The notes beneath the pieces are model-generated. The model did no database searches. It saw only the letters and a list, made by a program, of their open reading frames with translations, and was not told the origin of the DNA. A program made the translations under genes and the position numbers. A stretch of DNA of 64,000 nt from Pseudomonas sp. ZH-FAD (lineage in GTDB: Bacteria > Pseudomonadota > Gammaproteobacteria > Pseudomonadales > Pseudomonadaceae): positions 186,001 to 250,000 of the forward strand of contig NZ_PGLR01000003.1 of assembly GCF_002803095.1 (NCBI RefSeq), written 5' to 3'. Every line of letters starts with the position of its first letter. Within the stretch, counting starts at the first letter, position 1. This document shows positions 35,307 to 44,505 of the stretch, piece after piece.

Positions 35307-36284
35307 TCAGGGCACCAGCAGAATCTTGCCGTCACGCTCGCCGCTGGCGGCTGCCGCCACGGCGTCCTTGATGTGCTCCAGGTCATAGGTCGCCGCTACG
35401 CGGGTCTTCAGCTTGCCGCTGGCGATCAGTTGCACCAGTTCGCCGAACACCTTCATCTGCTGCGCCGGGCTGGCCTGCTGGAACCACTTGGCCAGCCAGA
35501 AACCGCGCAGGGTGACGTCACGGAACACGAACGAGGCCGGCGACACCTGGCAGGCCTGGCCGCTCATCATGCCGTAGTTCACCAGTACACCGCCGTTGGC
35601 CAGCACTGCGGCCAGGTTGTCGGTGCTGACGCCGCCGACCGCGTCGATCCCCAGGCGAACTTCGGCGCCGCCAGTGGCTGCACGCACACGCTTGGCCAGG
35701 TCCGGGCCGTCCACCAGCACCAGATCACCGCCCTCGGCCTCGACGCCGGCAATGGCCGAATCACGGCGTACCACGTTGATGGTCTTGAAACCGCGCAGCT
35801 TGGCCAGCTGAATCAGATAGCTGCCGACGCCGGAGTTGGCGGCGTTCTGGATCACCCAGTCGCCCGGCTTGAGGTCGACGAATTCGCTGAGCAGCAGCGA
35901 GGCAGTGGGTGGGTTGACGGTAAGCATGGCCAGTTGCAACGGGTCGGCATCCGGCAGCGGGATGAGTTTCTCTGCAGGGGCATTAAGAGCCGTGACCCAG
36001 GTACCGCAACCGACCGGCAGCAGCACGGTCTGGCCGATCTTGAAGTTGCTCACGCCTTCACCGAGCGCCTCGACCTTGCCGACACCTTCGTTACCGCCCA
36101 CGGCCGGCAGGGGCGGCAACATGCCGTAGGCGCCGGTCAGCGTCAGCACGTCGGACGGGTTGATCGGTGCAGCCAGTACCTTGACCCGCACTTGTCCGGC
36201 AGCGGGTTCCGGCAACTGCAGTGGCATCGCGCTGATCACGTCCTGTGGCACCGGGCCGCGTTGTTGGTATTCGGCTTTAAGCAT
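35307..36284 (-). CDS. MDR-family quinone / 2-enoyl reductase
   Basis: 325 residues of the zinc-free medium-chain reductase group. PINPSDVLTLTGAYG and GNEGVGKVEALGEGV at the N-terminus, NPPTASLLLSEFVDLKPGDW and NAANSGVGSYLIQLAKLRG (NADPH fold) in the middle. Similar to MECR/ETR1 trans-2-enoyl thioester reductases and quinone oxidoreductases; the zinc ligands of alcohol dehydrogenases are absent. Start at MLKAEYQQ matches the family; the 28-codon extension upstream is not supported. Confidence 0.86.
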   Translation of the reverse strand: MLKAEYQQRGPVPQDVISAMPLQLPEPAAGQVRVKVLAAPINPSDVLTLTGAYGMLPPLPAVGGNEGVGKVEALGEGVSNFKIGQTVLLPVGCGTWVTALNAPAEKLIPLPDADPLQLAMLTVNPPTASLLLSEFVDLKPGDWVIQNAANSGVGSYLIQLAKLRGFKTINVVRRDSAIAGVEAEGGDLVLVDGPDLAKRVRAATGGAEVRLGIDAVGGVSTDNLAAVLANGGVLVNYGMMSGQACQVSPASFVFRDVTLRGFWLAKWFQQASPAQQMKVFGELVQLIASGKLKTRVAATYDLEHIKDAVAAAASGERDGKILLVP

Positions 36285-36431
36285 GGTCTTGATCTCCTGA
36301 AGGCAGGCGCAAAATGCGTGCAGCCAGTCTAGCCGCGATAGGGCAAAGCGGAATGAATCGGCCGGCATCCACTCTGGTTATGAAGGCGGCCAGACGTCTA
36401 TGCTCTGGCGGGACCGATAGTGGGGTAGAAG

Positions 36432-37157
36432 ATGCTCAGATGGTGGCTGGGAGTGATGCTGGCATGCCTGAGCCTGACGGTTGCGGCCGAGCTGCTGCAT
36501 GTCGGCTTTGGTACGCACAAGCCTCCTTATGTCTACGAAGGTGAGCCGCGTGGCCTGGAATATGAATTGGTGGAGCGTGCTGCGCACAACGCCGGTTTTG
36601 CAGTGACCGCCTACTATGCGCCGATAGAGCGCTTGCACCTGATGCTGCGCCGCGGCGAGATCGACGCCATTACCACCACTCACGAGCGCAGTGGCGTGCA
36701 GGCTTTCTACTCGGACGTCTACATCCATTACCAGAACGTGGCGGTGGCGCTGGCAAAGCGCGGATATCGCATCGAGCAGATCGCCGACCTCGGCCAGTAC
36801 GCGGTCAGCGCCTTCCAGCGTGCGCGACTGCTGATGGGGCCGGAGTTCGAGCGCATGGCCATGAACAATCCGCGCTACCGTGAGGAGGCGCTGCAGATCA
36901 ATCGCAATCGCCTGCTCTATAGCGGCCGCACCGATGTGGTGGTGGGCGACAGGCGCATCATCCGCTATCTGGACCGCGAGGTGGATGATCAGGTCGACGT
37001 GACCCAGCCACTGGCCTGGTTCGATATTTTCCCACCGACGCCATACCGTGTCGGCTTTCGCCGGGACGAACAACGTCGGCGTTTCGACGAGGGCCTTCGT
37101 ATGCTCAGAGAGAGCGGCGAATACCAGCGCATCGAGCAGCGCTACCTGAAGGACTGA
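36432..37157 (+). CDS. Periplasmic solute-binding protein, family 3-like
   Basis: 241 residues with signal peptide (about 1-20, ending TVAAE). The mature protein has the SBP_bac_3 pattern: FGTHKPPYVYEGEPRGLEYELVERAA, RRGEIDAITTTHE, and an ending RESGEYQRIEQRYL. No transport genes adjoin. Comparable in type to the protein at 5291 but not close in sequence. Confidence 0.8.
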   Translation: MLRWWLGVMLACLSLTVAAELLHVGFGTHKPPYVYEGEPRGLEYELVERAAHNAGFAVTAYYAPIERLHLMLRRGEIDAITTTHERSGVQAFYSDVYIHYQNVAVALAKRGYRIEQIADLGQYAVSAFQRARLLMGPEFERMAMNNPRYREEALQINRNRLLYSGRTDVVVGDRRIIRYLDREVDDQVDVTQPLAWFDIFPPTPYRVGFRRDEQRRRFDEGLRMLRESGEYQRIEQRYLKD

Positions 37158-37240
37158 AACCTGAGGAAACTTTTGCGGGGCTGCCACGGCTGAGGGGCTG
37201 TTGCACTATGGCCGCCTGTCTGACGCATGGAGACGCCACG

Positions 37241-38386
37241 ATGCCGCGCCTGAAACCACTCGCAGCCCTCGGTCTGCTCGCACTGTTCGGTTATCAGTAC
37301 AGCTTCGCCGAAGACCGGCAACTGAGCTCGGAACTGGGGCCGTTGAACGTTCACACCGTCGCCGAAGGTCTGGCCAACCCCTGGGCCGTCGCCTTTCTAC
37401 CCGATGGCCAGGGTTATCTGGTCAGCGAGCGGCCAGGTGCCTTGCGCCGGGTAAGCGCCGAGGGCGAGGTGTCCGAGCCGCTACGCGGCGTGCCCAAGGT
37501 CTTCGCCGTCGGCCAGGGCGGCTTGCTCGACGTGGTGCTGTCGCCTGATTTCGCCGAGGACCGCCTGGTCTATCTGTCCTATGCCGAGGAGGGCGACGGC
37601 GCGGCAGGTACGGCCGTCGGGCGCGGCAAGCTGTCGGCTGACGCCACGGCGTTGGAAGGCTTCGAGGTGATCTTCCGCCAGCAGCCCAAGCTGTCCAGTG
37701 GCACGCACTTTGGCTCGCGGTTGGTGTTCGACCGCGATGGCCATCTGTTCATCGCCCTGGGCGACAACAACAATCGCCCCACCGCGCAGGACCTCGACAA
37801 GCTGCAGGGCAAGCTGGTGCGCATCTTCCCGGACGGGCGCATCCCCGAGGACAACCCTTTCGTCAGCCGTGACGGCGCGCGTGAGGAAATCTGGTCCTAT
37901 GGCCATCGCAACCAGCAGGGTGCGGCGCTCAACCCCTGGAGTGGCCGCTTGTGGACCCATGAGCATGGCCCGCGTGGCGGCGACGAAATCAACGTTCCCG
38001 AAGCGGGCAAGAACTACGGCTGGCCGCTGGCGACGCATGGGGTCAACTATTCGATGCTGGCGATTCCCGAGGCCAAGGGCAAAACCGTGGCTGGTACCGA
38101 GCCGCCGCATCACGTCTGGGAAAAATCACCGGCCATCAGCGGCATGGCCTTCTACGATGCAGAGCGTTTCCCGGCCTGGCAGCACAACCTGTTCATCGGC
38201 GCACTTTCCGGCCAGGCGCTCATCCGACTGCAGCTCGATGGCGACAAGATCGTGCATGAGGAGCGTTTGCTGGAGTCCCTGAACGCACGGGTACGCGACG
38301 TACGGCAGGGGCCGGACGGCTATATCTACGTGCTGACGGATGCGCCGAAAGGGCAGTTGCTGCGCCTGGGGCTGGCGAGCGAGTAG
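37241..38386 (+). CDS. PQQ-dependent sugar dehydrogenase (Asd/YliI type)
   Basis: 381 residues with a signal peptide (about 1-24) and a six-bladed soluble glucose dehydrogenase propeller: GLANPWAVAFLPDG, SSGTHFGSRLVFDRDGHLF, LALGDNNNRPTAQDLDKLQGK, and SYGHRNQQG / HEHGPRGGDEIN, which carry the PQQ- and calcium-binding residues of the Asd family. It oxidises aldose sugars in the periplasm. GGAGACGCCACG before ATG 37241 favours this start over one 11 codons earlier. Confidence 0.9.
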   Translation: MPRLKPLAALGLLALFGYQYSFAEDRQLSSELGPLNVHTVAEGLANPWAVAFLPDGQGYLVSERPGALRRVSAEGEVSEPLRGVPKVFAVGQGGLLDVVLSPDFAEDRLVYLSYAEEGDGAAGTAVGRGKLSADATALEGFEVIFRQQPKLSSGTHFGSRLVFDRDGHLFIALGDNNNRPTAQDLDKLQGKLVRIFPDGRIPEDNPFVSRDGAREEIWSYGHRNQQGAALNPWSGRLWTHEHGPRGGDEINVPEAGKNYGWPLATHGVNYSMLAIPEAKGKTVAGTEPPHHVWEKSPAISGMAFYDAERFPAWQHNLFIGALSGQALIRLQLDGDKIVHEERLLESLNARVRDVRQGPDGYIYVLTDAPKGQLLRLGLASE

Positions 38387-38406
38387 CGGGTAAAGCAGGA
38401 GGGGCT

Positions 38407-38425
38407 GGGTGCGCGATGCGCACCC
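38407..38425. terminator. GC hairpin between converging genes
   Basis: GGGTGCGC-GAT-GCGCACCC lies between the dehydrogenase stop (38386) and the converging small gene (38433). It resembles half a REP element. Likely shared terminator. Confidence 0.5.
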
Positions 38426-38432
38426 GACGCGA

Positions 38433-38624
38433 TCACTTCTTGCTGATGGTGATCTGGCGAGTGCCGCCGTAAGTCTGGCCGCTGACGCCCTTGGCGATCT
38501 GCTGGATCTCGCCGCCGCCCTGCAGGAAGGCAGCAATCTGCGCCTCGATGGACTCGCGGGTTTCCACGGCTGGGGCGGGTTTGCTGACTTTGCTGGAGGA
38601 GGACTTCACGCGCAGGGTGGCCAT
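38433..38624 (-). CDS. Conserved-looking small protein, 63 residues
   Basis: Basic, Ser/Lys-rich start (MATLRVKSSSSKVSK), helical centre (ESIEAQIAAFLQGGGEIQQI) and Gly/Thr-rich end (GVSGQTYGGTRQITISKK). The composition and clean edges suggest a real gene, and similar small proteins occur in pseudomonads as I recall. AAGG upstream of the start. Function unknown; possibly nucleic-acid-associated. Confidence 0.65.
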   Translation of the reverse strand: MATLRVKSSSSKVSKPAPAVETRESIEAQIAAFLQGGGEIQQIAKGVSGQTYGGTRQITISKK

Positions 38625-38864
38625 GACCTTGATCTCTTTCAGAAGGGCGGCCGGCCATTATGCCTCAAGCAGCCCCTTTCTGCTTGGTTAATCGCCCTGG
38701 TGAATAGCATAAGGCTGCGCCTGGCCAGCTTTTCGCGGCAACTTATGGCTTGTTTCCCAATCACTTACACCACCGTTCGACCGGCCGTCGATTCGCTACG
38801 ACGCCAGCCCGGTCGCGGATTAACTCGGGTAGAATGGCCGGCTGTTTTGGTGAGGTGAAACGCG

Positions 38865-39707
38865 ATGGCCTTGATTGGGCGGATGAATTCTTTGCAGGTG
38901 GTCAAGCACACCGACTTCGGTCTGTACCTGGACGGTGGTGCGGATGGCGAAATCCTCCTGCCCAAGCGCTACATCCCCAAGGACACGCCGAGCGAAGTCG
39001 ATGACTGGCTCAACGTGTTTCTCTACCTCGACAGCGAAGACAAGCTGATCGCCACCACGCTGAAACCGAAGATTCAGCTCGGTGAGTTCGCCAGCCTCAA
39101 GGTGGTGGATATCAACCGTGTCGGCCTGTTCTTCGACTGGGGCCTGCCCAAGGATCTGCTGCTGCCGCATTCCGAAGAGAAGCGCCCGCTGCAGATCGGC
39201 GACTACTGCGTCATCTACCTCTACCTGGACAAACGCACCCGTCGCCTCACCGCCACCGCGCGCCTTGATCGCCACCTGGACAAGGTGCCGGCCAACTACC
39301 AGGTCGGCCAGGAAGTCGATCTGCTGGTGGTCGAGCGTACCGACCTCGGCTTCAAGGCCATCATCAATGGCAAGCACTGGGGTCTGATCCACAAGAACGA
39401 GCTGTTCAAGTTCATCCGCAGCGGTATGCGCGAGAAGGGCTACATCAAGGAGCTGCGTGCCGATGGCAAGATCAGCCTGAGCCTGCAGCCCATCGGTCAC
39501 GAAGCCGCCAGTGGCCTGGCCGAGCAGATCATCGAACGACTGCGTGCGCAGGGTGGCGTGCTGGCGCTGGGTGACAAGAGCCCGCCGGAACTGATCTCCG
39601 AGCATTTCCGGGTCAGCAAGGGCAACTTCAAGAAGGCCATCGGCGGCCTCTACAAGCAGGGTCTGATCCGAATCCACGACGACCGCATCGAACTGCTCGA
39701 CAGCTGA
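38865..39707 (+). CDS. CvfB-like S1-domain RNA-binding protein
   Basis: 280 residues of the CvfB/YitL family: an S1-like domain at 1-70 (VVKHTDFGLYLDGGADGEILLP), a second at about 75-140 (VVDINRVGLFFDWGLPKDLLLP), a third at about 145-215, and a C-terminal winged helix (ISEHFRVSKGNFKKAIGGLYKQGLI). It binds RNA and influences virulence and RNA control in other bacteria. Its end is followed at 56 bp by tRNA-Thr. GAGGTGAAACGCG precedes the start. Confidence 0.9.
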   Translation: MALIGRMNSLQVVKHTDFGLYLDGGADGEILLPKRYIPKDTPSEVDDWLNVFLYLDSEDKLIATTLKPKIQLGEFASLKVVDINRVGLFFDWGLPKDLLLPHSEEKRPLQIGDYCVIYLYLDKRTRRLTATARLDRHLDKVPANYQVGQEVDLLVVERTDLGFKAIINGKHWGLIHKNELFKFIRSGMREKGYIKELRADGKISLSLQPIGHEAASGLAEQIIERLRAQGGVLALGDKSPPELISEHFRVSKGNFKKAIGGLYKQGLIRIHDDRIELLDS

Positions 39708-39762
39708 CGTCGCAGCGACTTGAGCGCGAGCGTGGCAACTCGCATAATGCCGAGGTTTTCCC

Positions 39763-39838
39763 GCCGGTGTAGCTCAGTCGGTAGAGCAGCGCACTCGTAA
39801 CGCGAAGGTCGTAGGTTCGATTCCTATCTCCGGCACCA
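39763..39838 (+). tRNA. tRNA-Thr (CGT)
   Basis: 76 nt including encoded CCA. Cloverleaf elements: D-stem AGCTC, anticodon CGT at 39796-39798, and T-loop GGTTCGATTCC. One mismatch is seen near the base of the acceptor stem (position 6/67). Followed at once by a strong terminator. Confidence 0.95.
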
Positions 39839-39846
39839 TTTCCAGC

Positions 39847-39872
39847 AAAGGGTCAGCTTCGGCTGACCCTTT
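39847..39872 (+). terminator. Terminator after tRNA-Thr
   Basis: AAAGGGTCAGC-TTCG-GCTGACCCTTT is a perfect 11-bp stem with a UUCG tetraloop, followed by TTGTC. Classic Rho-independent shape. Confidence 0.85.
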
Positions 39873-39979
39873 GTCGTATCAGCGCTGAAAATTCCCTCGC
39901 GTTGCTGTCAAAGCCGGTGTGATGATGATTTTCGGCTCAGGCGCGTGACGTCTGGCCCTGACTCGAAGGGGAGTTGCTC

Positions 39980-40306
39980 ATGTTCATTCGCTCGCTTGTC
40001 CTGATCCTGGCGACGGCGTTCGCCAGTGCTGCGTTCGCCGATCAGCCGCAGACCATTCGCGTCATTCCCAAGAGCTACGTCAGCCCAGGGGCCAGTGGCA
40101 GCGTCTCGGGTTCTTCAAGCTATGAGCAGCACAATCTCTACGGCGGGCAGCGTCTGCCGCAGGGCAGCGTGCGTCAGGAAAGCAGTTATGGCAGCTATTC
40201 CAGCGAAAGCCGTGGGGGCATCCGCCAGAGCACCGAATACCCGGGCGGGCTGATCATCGAGCGTCAGCCCGGCAGTGGTAGTTATCAGCAGCAGCGCAGC
40301 CGCTGA
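39980..40306 (+). CDS. Exported Ser/Gly/Gln-rich small protein
   Basis: 108 residues: signal peptide (about 1-20, ending AFADQ), then a low-complexity Ser, Tyr, Gly and Gln rich chain ending QPGSGSYQQQRSR. No domain. It may be a small periplasmic or surface protein; function unknown. GGGGAG ahead of ATG 39980. A MITE-like repeat begins 9 bp after the stop. Confidence 0.7.
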   Translation: MFIRSLVLILATAFASAAFADQPQTIRVIPKSYVSPGASGSVSGSSSYEQHNLYGGQRLPQGSVRQESSYGSYSSESRGGIRQSTEYPGGLIIERQPGSGSYQQQRSR

Positions 40307-40314
40307 CGCCGTAG

Positions 40315-40502
40315 GCTCTGTACGAAAAGCGCCTGCGCTCGGTGATGCTGCGTTAAAAACAGGCTCGTGTGCGAGCCCAGTCAGAATGCTCATTTACAAC
40401 ACGTAAAGTCGAACGCGACCCCGGCCGTTCTTCGCCTGTTTTTGCGGGGCCGCCATCGGTATTGCCTGACCTTCGCTCGACGACTTTTCATGCAGACCCT
40501 AG
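40315..40502. repeat. MITE-like intergenic repeat, copy 1
   Basis: Shares long blocks with 48470-48630: GTACGAAAAGYGCCTGCGCT, TCGGTGATGCTGCGTT, CAGAATGCTCATTTACAAC and the CGCTCGACGACTTTTC right end. The ends are inverted (TGTACGAAAAGT type), though the right end here is degraded (TTTTCATGCA). It covers the gap between converging genes and overlaps the diguanylate cyclase stop. No coding capacity. Confidence 0.75.
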
Positions 40503-41545
40503 TGGCTGGCGGCAGTCTTGTTTTGGCTGCTCGGGGCGTCGGCGATCACTGCGCGATTGCGCCCCTCGCTCTTGGCGCGATACAGGCACTCATCGGCGCG
40601 CTGCAGCCAGCTTTCCCAGTGCTCGCCACTGTGCAGAATGGCGCCGCCGATGGAGACGGTCACCGCGCCGCCTGGGCTTTTGAGCTCCTGCGCAACCCAA
40701 CTGAGCAGGTTCTGCGCCGCGACCTGAAGGCCCGTCAGCTCGGTGTTGGGCAGCAGCAGGAGAAACTCCTCGCCACCAAAGCGGAACAAGCGATCTTCCT
40801 TGCGTGAGCAGCGTTTGATCAGCTCGACGAAGGCCACCAGCACCTGGTCGCCGACGTGATGACCGAAGCGGTCATTGATCTGCTTGAAGTGATCCAGATC
40901 CATCACCAGCAAGCCGTAGCTGTCGCTGTGGCGGCGATGGCTGGCCATGGCGATCTTCAGTTCTTCGTTCATCGCCCGGCGGTTGCGGGCGCCGGTCAGC
41001 GGGTCATGAATGGCCAGCGATTGCAGTTGGTCGCGCTGGTTGCGAGTGCGAAAGGCGAAGATGAAGCTGAGCACGCTGGCCATCATGCAGGTGACCAGGA
41101 ACGACACCATCTGGTAGTGGCTTTCGAACACGCTGCCAGGTACCAGCAGGGCGTAGCTGACCAGGCTGACCAGCACCAGCGCAGTGGCCAGCAGTGCCTT
41201 GCCGGGGGTGACCATGAAGAAGTTGAAGAGGATCAGCGGATAGATCCAGAACAGGCCGTTGACCCCCAGGTTGATGGCGATCAGCGTGGCACCGACAGAG
41301 AAAACGGCCGCCAGGTAGATACCGGGCTTGACCGTGTCGCGGGTGACCCAGGCATAGAGCACGGCGAACAGTGTGGAAAAGACGATGACGGTGTCGGCGA
41401 TGCCGACCAGGTAGTTGCCGTTTAGCAGCCGGTAGACGGCATAAGGCGAGATGCCGATAACCCCGAACAGCCCCATCAGGGTGATGATCGATAGCTGGAA
41501 ATCGTTGCGCAGGCGCTTCAGCATACGAGCGGTCTGGGTAGCCAT
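40499..41545 (-). CDS. Membrane diguanylate cyclase (GGDEF)
   Basis: 348 residues. Five or six membrane helices (about 15-175) make a MASE-like sensor; the GGDEF domain (about 185-340) has FGGEEF, an I-site RKED five residues before it, and DLDHFKQINDRFGH. It should make c-di-GMP with product inhibition. Start at MATQTARM; 19 codons upstream are open but hold no signal. Its stop lies in a MITE-like repeat. Confidence 0.92.
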   Translation of the reverse strand: MATQTARMLKRLRNDFQLSIITLMGLFGVIGISPYAVYRLLNGNYLVGIADTVIVFSTLFAVLYAWVTRDTVKPGIYLAAVFSVGATLIAINLGVNGLFWIYPLILFNFFMVTPGKALLATALVLVSLVSYALLVPGSVFESHYQMVSFLVTCMMASVLSFIFAFRTRNQRDQLQSLAIHDPLTGARNRRAMNEELKIAMASHRRHSDSYGLLVMDLDHFKQINDRFGHHVGDQVLVAFVELIKRCSRKEDRLFRFGGEEFLLLLPNTELTGLQVAAQNLLSWVAQELKSPGGAVTVSIGGAILHSGEHWESWLQRADECLYRAKSEGRNRAVIADAPSSQNKTAASH

Positions 41546-41653
41546 AGCATTTCTTTTCGTTGTTATGGAACAAGCATGCAGAGCTTTGACCGCTAATGGC
41601 AAGGGGCATTCCTGAGCAAAGTGCCAGTATTTTCGCCCAGACCGACAGGCTGC

Positions 41654-42064
41654 TCAGTGGATGCGCAGCGAGACAAGCGATTTGTTGCGCTGATAGCGGG
41701 TCAGCCGCTCGGCCAGCTCGGTCGGCAGGCTTTGACAGTCCTCGAAGCCCAGGCGCTGATAGAAGCTGCGCAGCCCGGGATGACAGAACAGCCAGACGGG
41801 CTCGGGATGCAGCGCCAGGCTGTGGCCGAGCAGCGCTGCCGCCACGCCTTGGCGTCGCAGCGCAGGGGCGACGAACAGGCCGGTCAGCCACTGCCCGCCT
41901 GCTAGCGGGCGTAGGCTGAGGGCGGCGACGATCTCGCTGGCGCTTTGCGCCACCCACAGTTCATCCCCCGCCTGGCTGCGCATCGGCGAGCGGTGGTCGC
42001 GGTAGAACTTGTCGACCAGCGGTCGCAACTGCAGGGGAAGATGGCGAAAGCGCGGTGTGATCAT
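41654..42064 (-). CDS. GNAT-family N-acetyltransferase
   Basis: 136 residues with the GNAT core: GLFVAPALRRQGVAAALL (acetyl-CoA-binding R/QxxGxA) and HPGLRSFYQRLGFE. A short, stand-alone acetyltransferase whose substrate cannot be named. Convergent neighbours are absent; it shares a 142-bp gap with the divergent phosphatase operon. Confidence 0.85.
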   Translation of the reverse strand: MITPRFRHLPLQLRPLVDKFYRDHRSPMRSQAGDELWVAQSASEIVAALSLRPLAGGQWLTGLFVAPALRRQGVAAALLGHSLALHPEPVWLFCHPGLRSFYQRLGFEDCQSLPTELAERLTRYQRNKSLVSLRIH

Positions 42065-42206
42065 GGGGTCAGGCGGGAAGGATCTGGCGGCTTATTTAAC
42101 CATCGCATTTTGGTTAACGGTTGCGCATTTACGGCTTCGCGGGCGGTGACAGCCCGTTCGCGTCGCCGCATCATGGGCAATCGCATTTTGCCCAAGGATT
42201 CGCCGC

Positions 42207-42995
42207 GTGTCTCAGCCTTCCCCTGTATCCGTGGTGTTCGCTGCGCAGAGCGTTGCCGGCCAGGTACGTACGCACAACGAGGATGCCCTGGCCTGCCGCC
42301 CCGATCTGGGGCTGTGGGCGCTGGCTGATGGCATGGGCGGGCATGCGTGTGGCGAGGTGGCCAGTGCCCTGGCGCTGGAGGAAGTGGTGGGCGCCGTGCA
42401 ACAGGGCGAGGAGCTGCCTGCAGCGGTGCATGCCGCCCATCTGGCAATCGTAGCAGCGGCCCAGCCCGTTGCGGGCGAGGCGGGCATGGGCAGCACCCTG
42501 GTTGCCGTGCGCCTGGACGGGGATGAGTTCGAGCTGGCCTGGGTCGGCGACAGCCGCGCCTATCGCATCGGCAGCGAACATATCGAGCAGCTCAGTCACG
42601 ACCACAGTTGGGTCCAGGCCATGGTCGACGTTGGCCGGATGAGCGCAGAAGAGGCGCGTGAGCACCCGCGCCGCAACGTGATTCTGCAGTGCCTGGGGCA
42701 GGTCGGGCAGGCGCCTGAAGTCGGTCTGCTGCGGGGCCGACTGGCGCCGGACGAACTGCTGCTGCTGTGCAGCGACGGGCTGACCAACGAGCTGGACGAC
42801 GCTGCCATCCAGCGCTGTTGCGCCGAAGCGGACACGCTGGAGGCGATGGTCGAGCAACTGGTGGGGCTGGCAAATAGCCATGGCGGCAGAGACAATATCA
42901 GCTGCATCGTCCTGGGCCTTGGCCCGACGACCGAACCCCGCGAAGCGCCGACCCCCGGCCTGCTGCGCAAGCTGTTCAAATCCCTTCAACCCTGA
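42207..42995 (+). CDS. PP2C-type Ser/Thr phosphatase
   Basis: 262 residues. PP2C metal-binding motifs are all present: GQVRTHNEDA, ADGMGGHACGE, GMGSTLV, WVGDSRAYR, LCSDGLTNEL and GRDNISCIV. It removes phosphate from Ser/Thr, most likely from targets of the kinase encoded next. Starts at GTG 42207. No secretion signal. First gene of a three-gene operon (spacing 16 and 15 bp). Confidence 0.92.
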   Translation: MSQPSPVSVVFAAQSVAGQVRTHNEDALACRPDLGLWALADGMGGHACGEVASALALEEVVGAVQQGEELPAAVHAAHLAIVAAAQPVAGEAGMGSTLVAVRLDGDEFELAWVGDSRAYRIGSEHIEQLSHDHSWVQAMVDVGRMSAEEAREHPRRNVILQCLGQVGQAPEVGLLRGRLAPDELLLLCSDGLTNELDDAAIQRCCAEADTLEAMVEQLVGLANSHGGRDNISCIVLGLGPTTEPREAPTPGLLRKLFKSLQP

Positions 42996-43011
42996 GCGCC
43001 AGTCGAGCCGC

Positions 43012-44490
43012 ATGAGTCAGCCTTCCATCAGCGTACCCGGTTACAGCATTCATCACCGCCTGGGCAAAGGCGGCATGGCCGAGGTCTATCTGGCTACCGA
43101 ACAGGCGCTGCAGCGCCAGGTGGCGCTCAAGGTGCTGCTGCACCGCGAGGACGCAGCCTTCACCCAGCGCTTCATCAAGGAAGGCCATACCGTCGCCTCC
43201 CTGCAGCATCCTTCGATCATCACCATCTACCGTATCGACCAACTGGACGACGGCCGCCATTTTCTCGCCATGGAGTACCTGGCGGGCGGTGATCTGGCCC
43301 AGTACAAAGGCCAGCGCCTGGAGCCGGCGCGTGCGCTGCGTATCGTCCGGCAGATCGCCAGCGCCCTGGCACTGGTACACGACAAGGGCCTGGTGCACCG
43401 CGACATCAAGCCCGGCAACATCCTCTTTCGCGACGATGGCACCGCCGTGCTCAGCGACTTTGGCGTGGCCAAGGAGCTGCAGCTCGACAGCGAATTGACC
43501 CAGTCCGGCATTGCCGTCGGCAGCCCGGCCTACAGCAGCCCCGAGCAGGCGCAGTGTCAGGCGCTGGACGCACGCAGCGACATCTACAGCCTGGGCGTGA
43601 TCCTGCTGGAGATGCTCAGCGGGCATAACCCCTTTCGCGGCGGCAACTACACCCAGACCCTGATGAATCAATTGCAGCTAGAGGCGCCGCCGCTTCCGGA
43701 GTCGCTGGGCGAGCTGCAGTGGTTACTCGACCGCATGCTGGCCAAGGACCCGGAAGATCGCTTCGCCGACTGCCACGTGCTGCTGGCCAGCCTCGATGAG
43801 CTGCAGGACGCCGATCAGGACCAGACCCGTCTGAGCTCGGCTGTCAGCCTGCCGCCTCGTCCCTCCCGGCGGCGCTGGCTGCCCTGGGCCGTGCTTGGCC
43901 TGCTATTGCTAGCCGTGGGTAGCGCAGGTGGCTACTACTGGCAGCTGCAGCAGCGCATCGCCGGGTTGCTCGCCCTGGCTGAAACGCGCTTGAGCGAGGG
44001 GCACCTGCTGACCCCGGCGCAAGACAACGCCGACTACTATTTTCGCCAGACGCTGGCCCTGGACGAGGGCAACCAGCAGGCTAACGATGGTCTGCAGCGC
44101 GTGCTGCAGGCACGTATCCAGCAATATCTCGACCTGGCCGAGCAACGCCTCGGTGAGGGTTTGCTGATCCTGCCGGAGGACGACAGCGCGGTGCATTACT
44201 TCCGCCAGGTGCTTGGCTGGGAACCGGACAACCTACTGGCCCTGGCTGGCATCAACCGGGTGGCGCAGCGTTTCATCGACCAGAGCGAGGCCGCCTATGC
44301 ACGGCGCGAATACAACCTGGCGCTGGAACAGATCAAGCAGGGCCTCGAGGCCGAGCCCGACAACGAACGGCTGCTGGCCCTCTATGACAGCCACGAGCAG
44401 CGCGTGCGTCAGGCGGCGAGCCGCCCGCGCAGCGCGCAGCCGGCCCAGCAGAACCCGATCAAGCGCTTGCTGAACAACCTATTCGACTGA
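43012..44490 (+). CDS. Hanks-type Ser/Thr protein kinase, membrane-anchored
   Basis: 492 residues. Kinase domain 10-265: GKGGMAEVYLA (P-loop), ALKVLL (Lys), HRDIKPGNILF (catalytic loop), DFGVAK, and SPAYSSPEQ (activation segment). A membrane helix (about 290-310, WAVLGLLLLAVGSAGGYYW) is followed by a repeat-rich periplasmic region (about 315-460) of three ~65-residue helical units. The C-terminal units resemble each other (LAETRLSEGHLL, LAEQRLGEGLLI), suggesting a duplicated sensor. Layout and order with PP2C and FHA recall PpkA/PppA/Fha systems. Confidence 0.93.
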   Translation: MSQPSISVPGYSIHHRLGKGGMAEVYLATEQALQRQVALKVLLHREDAAFTQRFIKEGHTVASLQHPSIITIYRIDQLDDGRHFLAMEYLAGGDLAQYKGQRLEPARALRIVRQIASALALVHDKGLVHRDIKPGNILFRDDGTAVLSDFGVAKELQLDSELTQSGIAVGSPAYSSPEQAQCQALDARSDIYSLGVILLEMLSGHNPFRGGNYTQTLMNQLQLEAPPLPESLGELQWLLDRMLAKDPEDRFADCHVLLASLDELQDADQDQTRLSSAVSLPPRPSRRRWLPWAVLGLLLLAVGSAGGYYWQLQQRIAGLLALAETRLSEGHLLTPAQDNADYYFRQTLALDEGNQQANDGLQRVLQARIQQYLDLAEQRLGEGLLILPEDDSAVHYFRQVLGWEPDNLLALAGINRVAQRFIDQSEAAYARREYNLALEQIKQGLEAEPDNERLLALYDSHEQRVRQAASRPRSAQPAQQNPIKRLLNNLFD

Positions 44491-44505
44491 CCCGAGGCGA
44501 CCACG

